7,248 nt of DNA from the NCBI GenBank assembly GCA_013694885.1, contig JACDBO010000474.1:1-7248 (forward strand), written 5' to 3'. The position numbers and the translations under genes were made by a program. Under the pieces are notes generated by a model. It did not search any database. It was not told where the DNA came from and was given only the letters and a program-made list of their open reading frames with translations. Positions within the stretch are counted from its first letter, which is position 1. Each line of letters starts with the position of its first letter. The stretch is from Chloroflexia bacterium. Lineage in GTDB: Bacteria > Chloroflexota > Chloroflexia > Thermomicrobiales > UBA6265. Positions 5,943-7,248 of the stretch are shown here, one piece after another.

Positions 5943-6374
5943 TTGCTTGACGCCAACATACTCATCAGCTACCTGCTGACAGTCCGTCCTGAGAGCGCGC
6001 CAACCGCAATCATCCATGCTGCACTCAATCGTCGATATACGTTACTGCTCCCCGAGGAACTCTTCTTGGAGGTCAGACGCCGCGTGGCAACGAAGCTCTA
6101 TTTGTCAGCCCGCATCGCGCCTGCCGACATCGAAAGGTTCCGCGCCATCCTCGCGGCAGCTGGCGAAGGGGTTCCCCCGCTCCGTGGACCGCTTCCGGAA
6201 CAGGGACGAGATCGGAAAGACGACTACCTGCTCGCCTGCGCTCACCGGGACGGTGCCGACTACCTCATTACGCGCGATCACGATCTGCTCGATCTTCCCG
6301 CCAGCAGCCTGAGCTTCACGATTGTTCTACCAGGCGAGTTCCTGAGACTGGCTCGAAATGCGGCAATCTTGTAA
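5943..6374 (+). CDS. PIN-domain toxin-like ribonuclease (COG1569 type)
   Basis: Putative toxin of a type II toxin-antitoxin module. PIN proteins are Mg2+-dependent RNases with an acidic active site. From TTG 5943 there are 143 residues. Seen are the first-strand LDANILISYLL with Asp3, the acidic helix LPEELFLEVRRRV (Glu39 or Glu43), GRDRKDDYLLACA (Asp93/Asp94), and ADYLITRDHDLLDL with Asp112 and Asp114, the RD-x-D form typical of the COG1569 subfamily. The C-terminal half is complete and ends near the expected length. The start is abnormal. The expected beginning M-R-V-L-L-D-A-N is encoded with ATA at 5934-5936 instead of ATG. TTG at 5943 is the first standard alternative start, and no Shine-Dalgarno precedes either. 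Translation may rely on coupling to the antitoxin stop at 5922-5924, or the toxin may be poorly expressed or inactivated. Confidence 0.8.
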   Translation: MLDANILISYLLTVRPESAPTAIIHAALNRRYTLLLPEELFLEVRRRVATKLYLSARIAPADIERFRAILAAAGEGVPPLRGPLPEQGRDRKDDYLLACAHRDGADYLITRDHDLLDLPASSLSFTIVLPGEFLRLARNAAIL

Positions 6375-6751
6375 CAACAATGCTTCTCCACCGCGTCAGA
6401 GCCGTGCCGGAATGCTGCACGATCACCGTGCATGCAGTAGCCGAGCTGCTCGTCTCGTTCGTGCTCACCGGACGGCGCGAGGGCGCGCCGGCGTGAGCCA
6501 ACTGCCACCAGGGGAGCCTTGCCGGCAAGCGGCTCGCTCTGCGGAACAGGGCCGCGCGTCAGGGATCACGCGCCCAACGGTATGGTCCATCGAGCGATCG
6601 TAGGACCCGGCGTCCGCGTGCGCTGGAACGCAACCGGCTGGTACGTGAGCGCCGCGGTGTTGGATGACCGCTGGGTTCTGTAACGAGGCGAAAGCGGAGT
6701 GGGCCCGGGGAATTACCCCCGAGCCCTTCATGCGAGCGCCGTACGCCGTAG
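6375..6751. other. 377-bp interval without a convincing gene; several hairpins
   Basis: No frame here has a ribosome site plus recognisable protein. Short inverted repeats are seen: TGCACG/CGTGCA at 6416-6432 just after the PIN gene (terminator-like position), a bulged stem GAGCCTTG/CAAGCGGCTC at 6514-6535 with a perfect 12-bp palindrome CTTGCCGGCAAG at its core, and the stronger stem at 6701-6726. A 33-codon frame at 6582-6683 reads like the tail of a protein (VRVRWNATGWYVSAA) but lacks a ribosome site. The stretch may be a degraded gene or mobile-element remnant; I could not identify it. Confidence 0.45.
6701..6726. terminator. Strong GC-rich hairpin, possible terminator
   Basis: GGGCCCGGGG (6701-6710) pairs with CCCCGAGCCC (6717-6726) with one mismatch around the 6-nt loop AATTAC. 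It lies just downstream, on the minus strand, of the cupin remnant, where a terminator for the cupin transcript would be. There is no T-run after the stem on either strand, so intrinsic termination is uncertain. It could also be a structural end of a lost mobile element. Confidence 0.35.
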
Positions 6752-6850
6752 CTACGAGACCGGCGTGCCCTGCGCGTCAAGGAACGTCGTGTACGGCTCG
6801 CCGATCTTAAGCAGCCGGGTCTCTCAGAGGACCGTCGGCCCGTCGCCGCT
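6752..6850 (-). pseudogene. C-terminal remnant of a second cupin gene
   Basis: On the minus strand the frame from about 6850 to the TAG at 6752-6754 reads SGDGPTVL, a TGA stop (6824-6826), then ETRLLKIGEPYTTFLD and AQGTPVS. It aligns codon for codon with the end of the neighbouring cupin (NAGQDDVVLR, VAGLTRIGEPFTTFLT, ...EGTPPA), including conserved IGEP and TTFL. The TGA falls where the intact gene has an Arg codon, consistent with CGA changing to TGA. Homology stops at the intact gene's own stop codon (6849-6851), so the rest of this copy is gone. It is diverged, not a fresh duplication. Confidence 0.7.
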
Positions 6851-7248
6851 ACGCTGGTGGGGTGCCCTCCACCTGTTCGTGGGTCAGGAACGTCGTGAAC
6901 GGCTCGCCGATCCGGGTCAGCCCCGCGACGCGTAGCACGACGTCGTCCTGGCCGGCGTTGCGGATGTCGTCTTCGGGATCCTCGACGAAGATCCAGTCGC
7001 CGGGGTTCAGGATCACCTCGGTTCCGACCGGCATCGGCTCGGGTGGGGTGGGGGTACCCGCGACGGCCGCGCGTGTGAGCTCGATGGTTCCGCCAAGCGC
7101 CGTGTAGCCGAAGGCGCCGACCTCGACGAAGATTACGAGCGCGCCCGGGTGGCTGTGGGCAGGCAGTCGCCCGTCCGGCGCAAGCGTGGTACGGCGCAGC
7201 GTCAGCTCTAGCCCGGGTGCTGACGCCGGCTGCCCCGCGCCCATCGGC
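6849..7248 (-). CDS. Cupin-domain protein, N-terminus beyond the right window edge
   Basis: Small beta-barrel protein of the cupin fold; the reaction or ligand is unknown. At least 131 residues are visible, and the frame stays open to the edge. The first Met (7244) lies only 4 nt from it, so the true start, possibly with a signal peptide, is probably outside. Cupin motif 1 is recognisable: HSHPGALVIFVEVGAFG (His30, His32 and Glu41 counted from that Met). Motif 2, NPGDWIFVEDPEDDIRNAG, has Asp92 where canonical cupins carry a His, so metal binding may be altered or lost. The Pro/Thr-rich insert GTPTPPEP (63-70) and tail EGTPPA look like flexible linkers of secreted proteins. Its 3' end directly abuts the remnant of a paralogue. 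Confidence 0.8.
   Translation of the reverse strand, partial: PMGAGQPASAPGLELTLRRTTLAPDGRLPAHSHPGALVIFVEVGAFGYTALGGTIELTRAAVAGTPTPPEPMPVGTEVILNPGDWIFVEDPEDDIRNAGQDDVVLRVAGLTRIGEPFTTFLTHEQVEGTPPA

Noticed and set aside
6670..6760. Group II intron domain V or TnpB-type omega RNA end in the hairpin-rich interval
   Set aside because: The expected GAGCCG...GAAA...CGGTTC pattern of domain V and the TnpB zinc-finger coding tail are both missing.
1..7248. CRISPR arrays, tRNA or rRNA genes, phage genes, complete insertion sequences
   Set aside because: No regularly spaced repeats, no tRNA TTCGANNC arm in a cloverleaf context, no rRNA-like sequence, and no transposase or phage motifs were found on either strand.

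Overview
The window is a GC-rich chromosomal segment, gene-dense, with nothing pointing to phage or plasmid. Two things suggest a member of the Chloroflexota, perhaps Thermomicrobia-like (Sphaerobacter/Nitrolancea relatives). One is an SCO1664-family PI3/4-kinase-like protein, a family known from Actinobacteria and Chloroflexi. The other is a dispersed palindromic repeat of the TGTC-TTCTGAGC / GAATCTCTCG type. The cupin with Gly-Thr-Pro/Pro-rich linkers fits but does not prove this. The assignment is an inference.

Layout. (1) 1-574, minus: endonuclease V (nfi), complete at its N-terminus and cut by the left edge. (2) 719-1654, minus: an RhtA-like EamA amino-acid exporter, divergent from (3) an Lrp/AsnC-family regulator at 1681-2175. 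The pair looks like a self-contained export/regulation unit. (4) 2254-3651, minus: UDP-glucose 6-dehydrogenase, convergent with the regulator across a short gap holding a hairpin and a tandem 14-bp repeat. (5) 3652-3840: an intergenic spacer carrying an 87-bp imperfect palindrome with flanking inverted 8-mers. (6) 3841-4617, minus: a fumarylacetoacetate-hydrolase-family enzyme with all metal ligands present. (7) 4794-5579, plus: the SCO1664-family kinase-like protein, divergent from (6). (8) 5718-6374, plus: a two-gene toxin-antitoxin-like module, a small helical antitoxin candidate followed by a COG1569-type PIN-domain protein. The PIN frame has ATA where its homologues would be expected to have ATG. 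(9) 6375-6751: about 380 bp without a convincing gene, containing several hairpins. (10) 6752-7248, minus: a decayed C-terminal remnant of a cupin gene abutting an intact paralogue that runs off the right edge.

Most genes are ordinary housekeeping or accessory functions (DNA repair of deaminated bases, amino-acid efflux, UDP-glucuronate supply for surface polysaccharide, catabolism of an acylpyruvate-like compound). I found no clear new multi-gene system. The places most worth a second look are the orphan SCO1664-family kinase-like gene, the PIN toxin with no normal start codon, and the tandem cupin with a broken neighbour.
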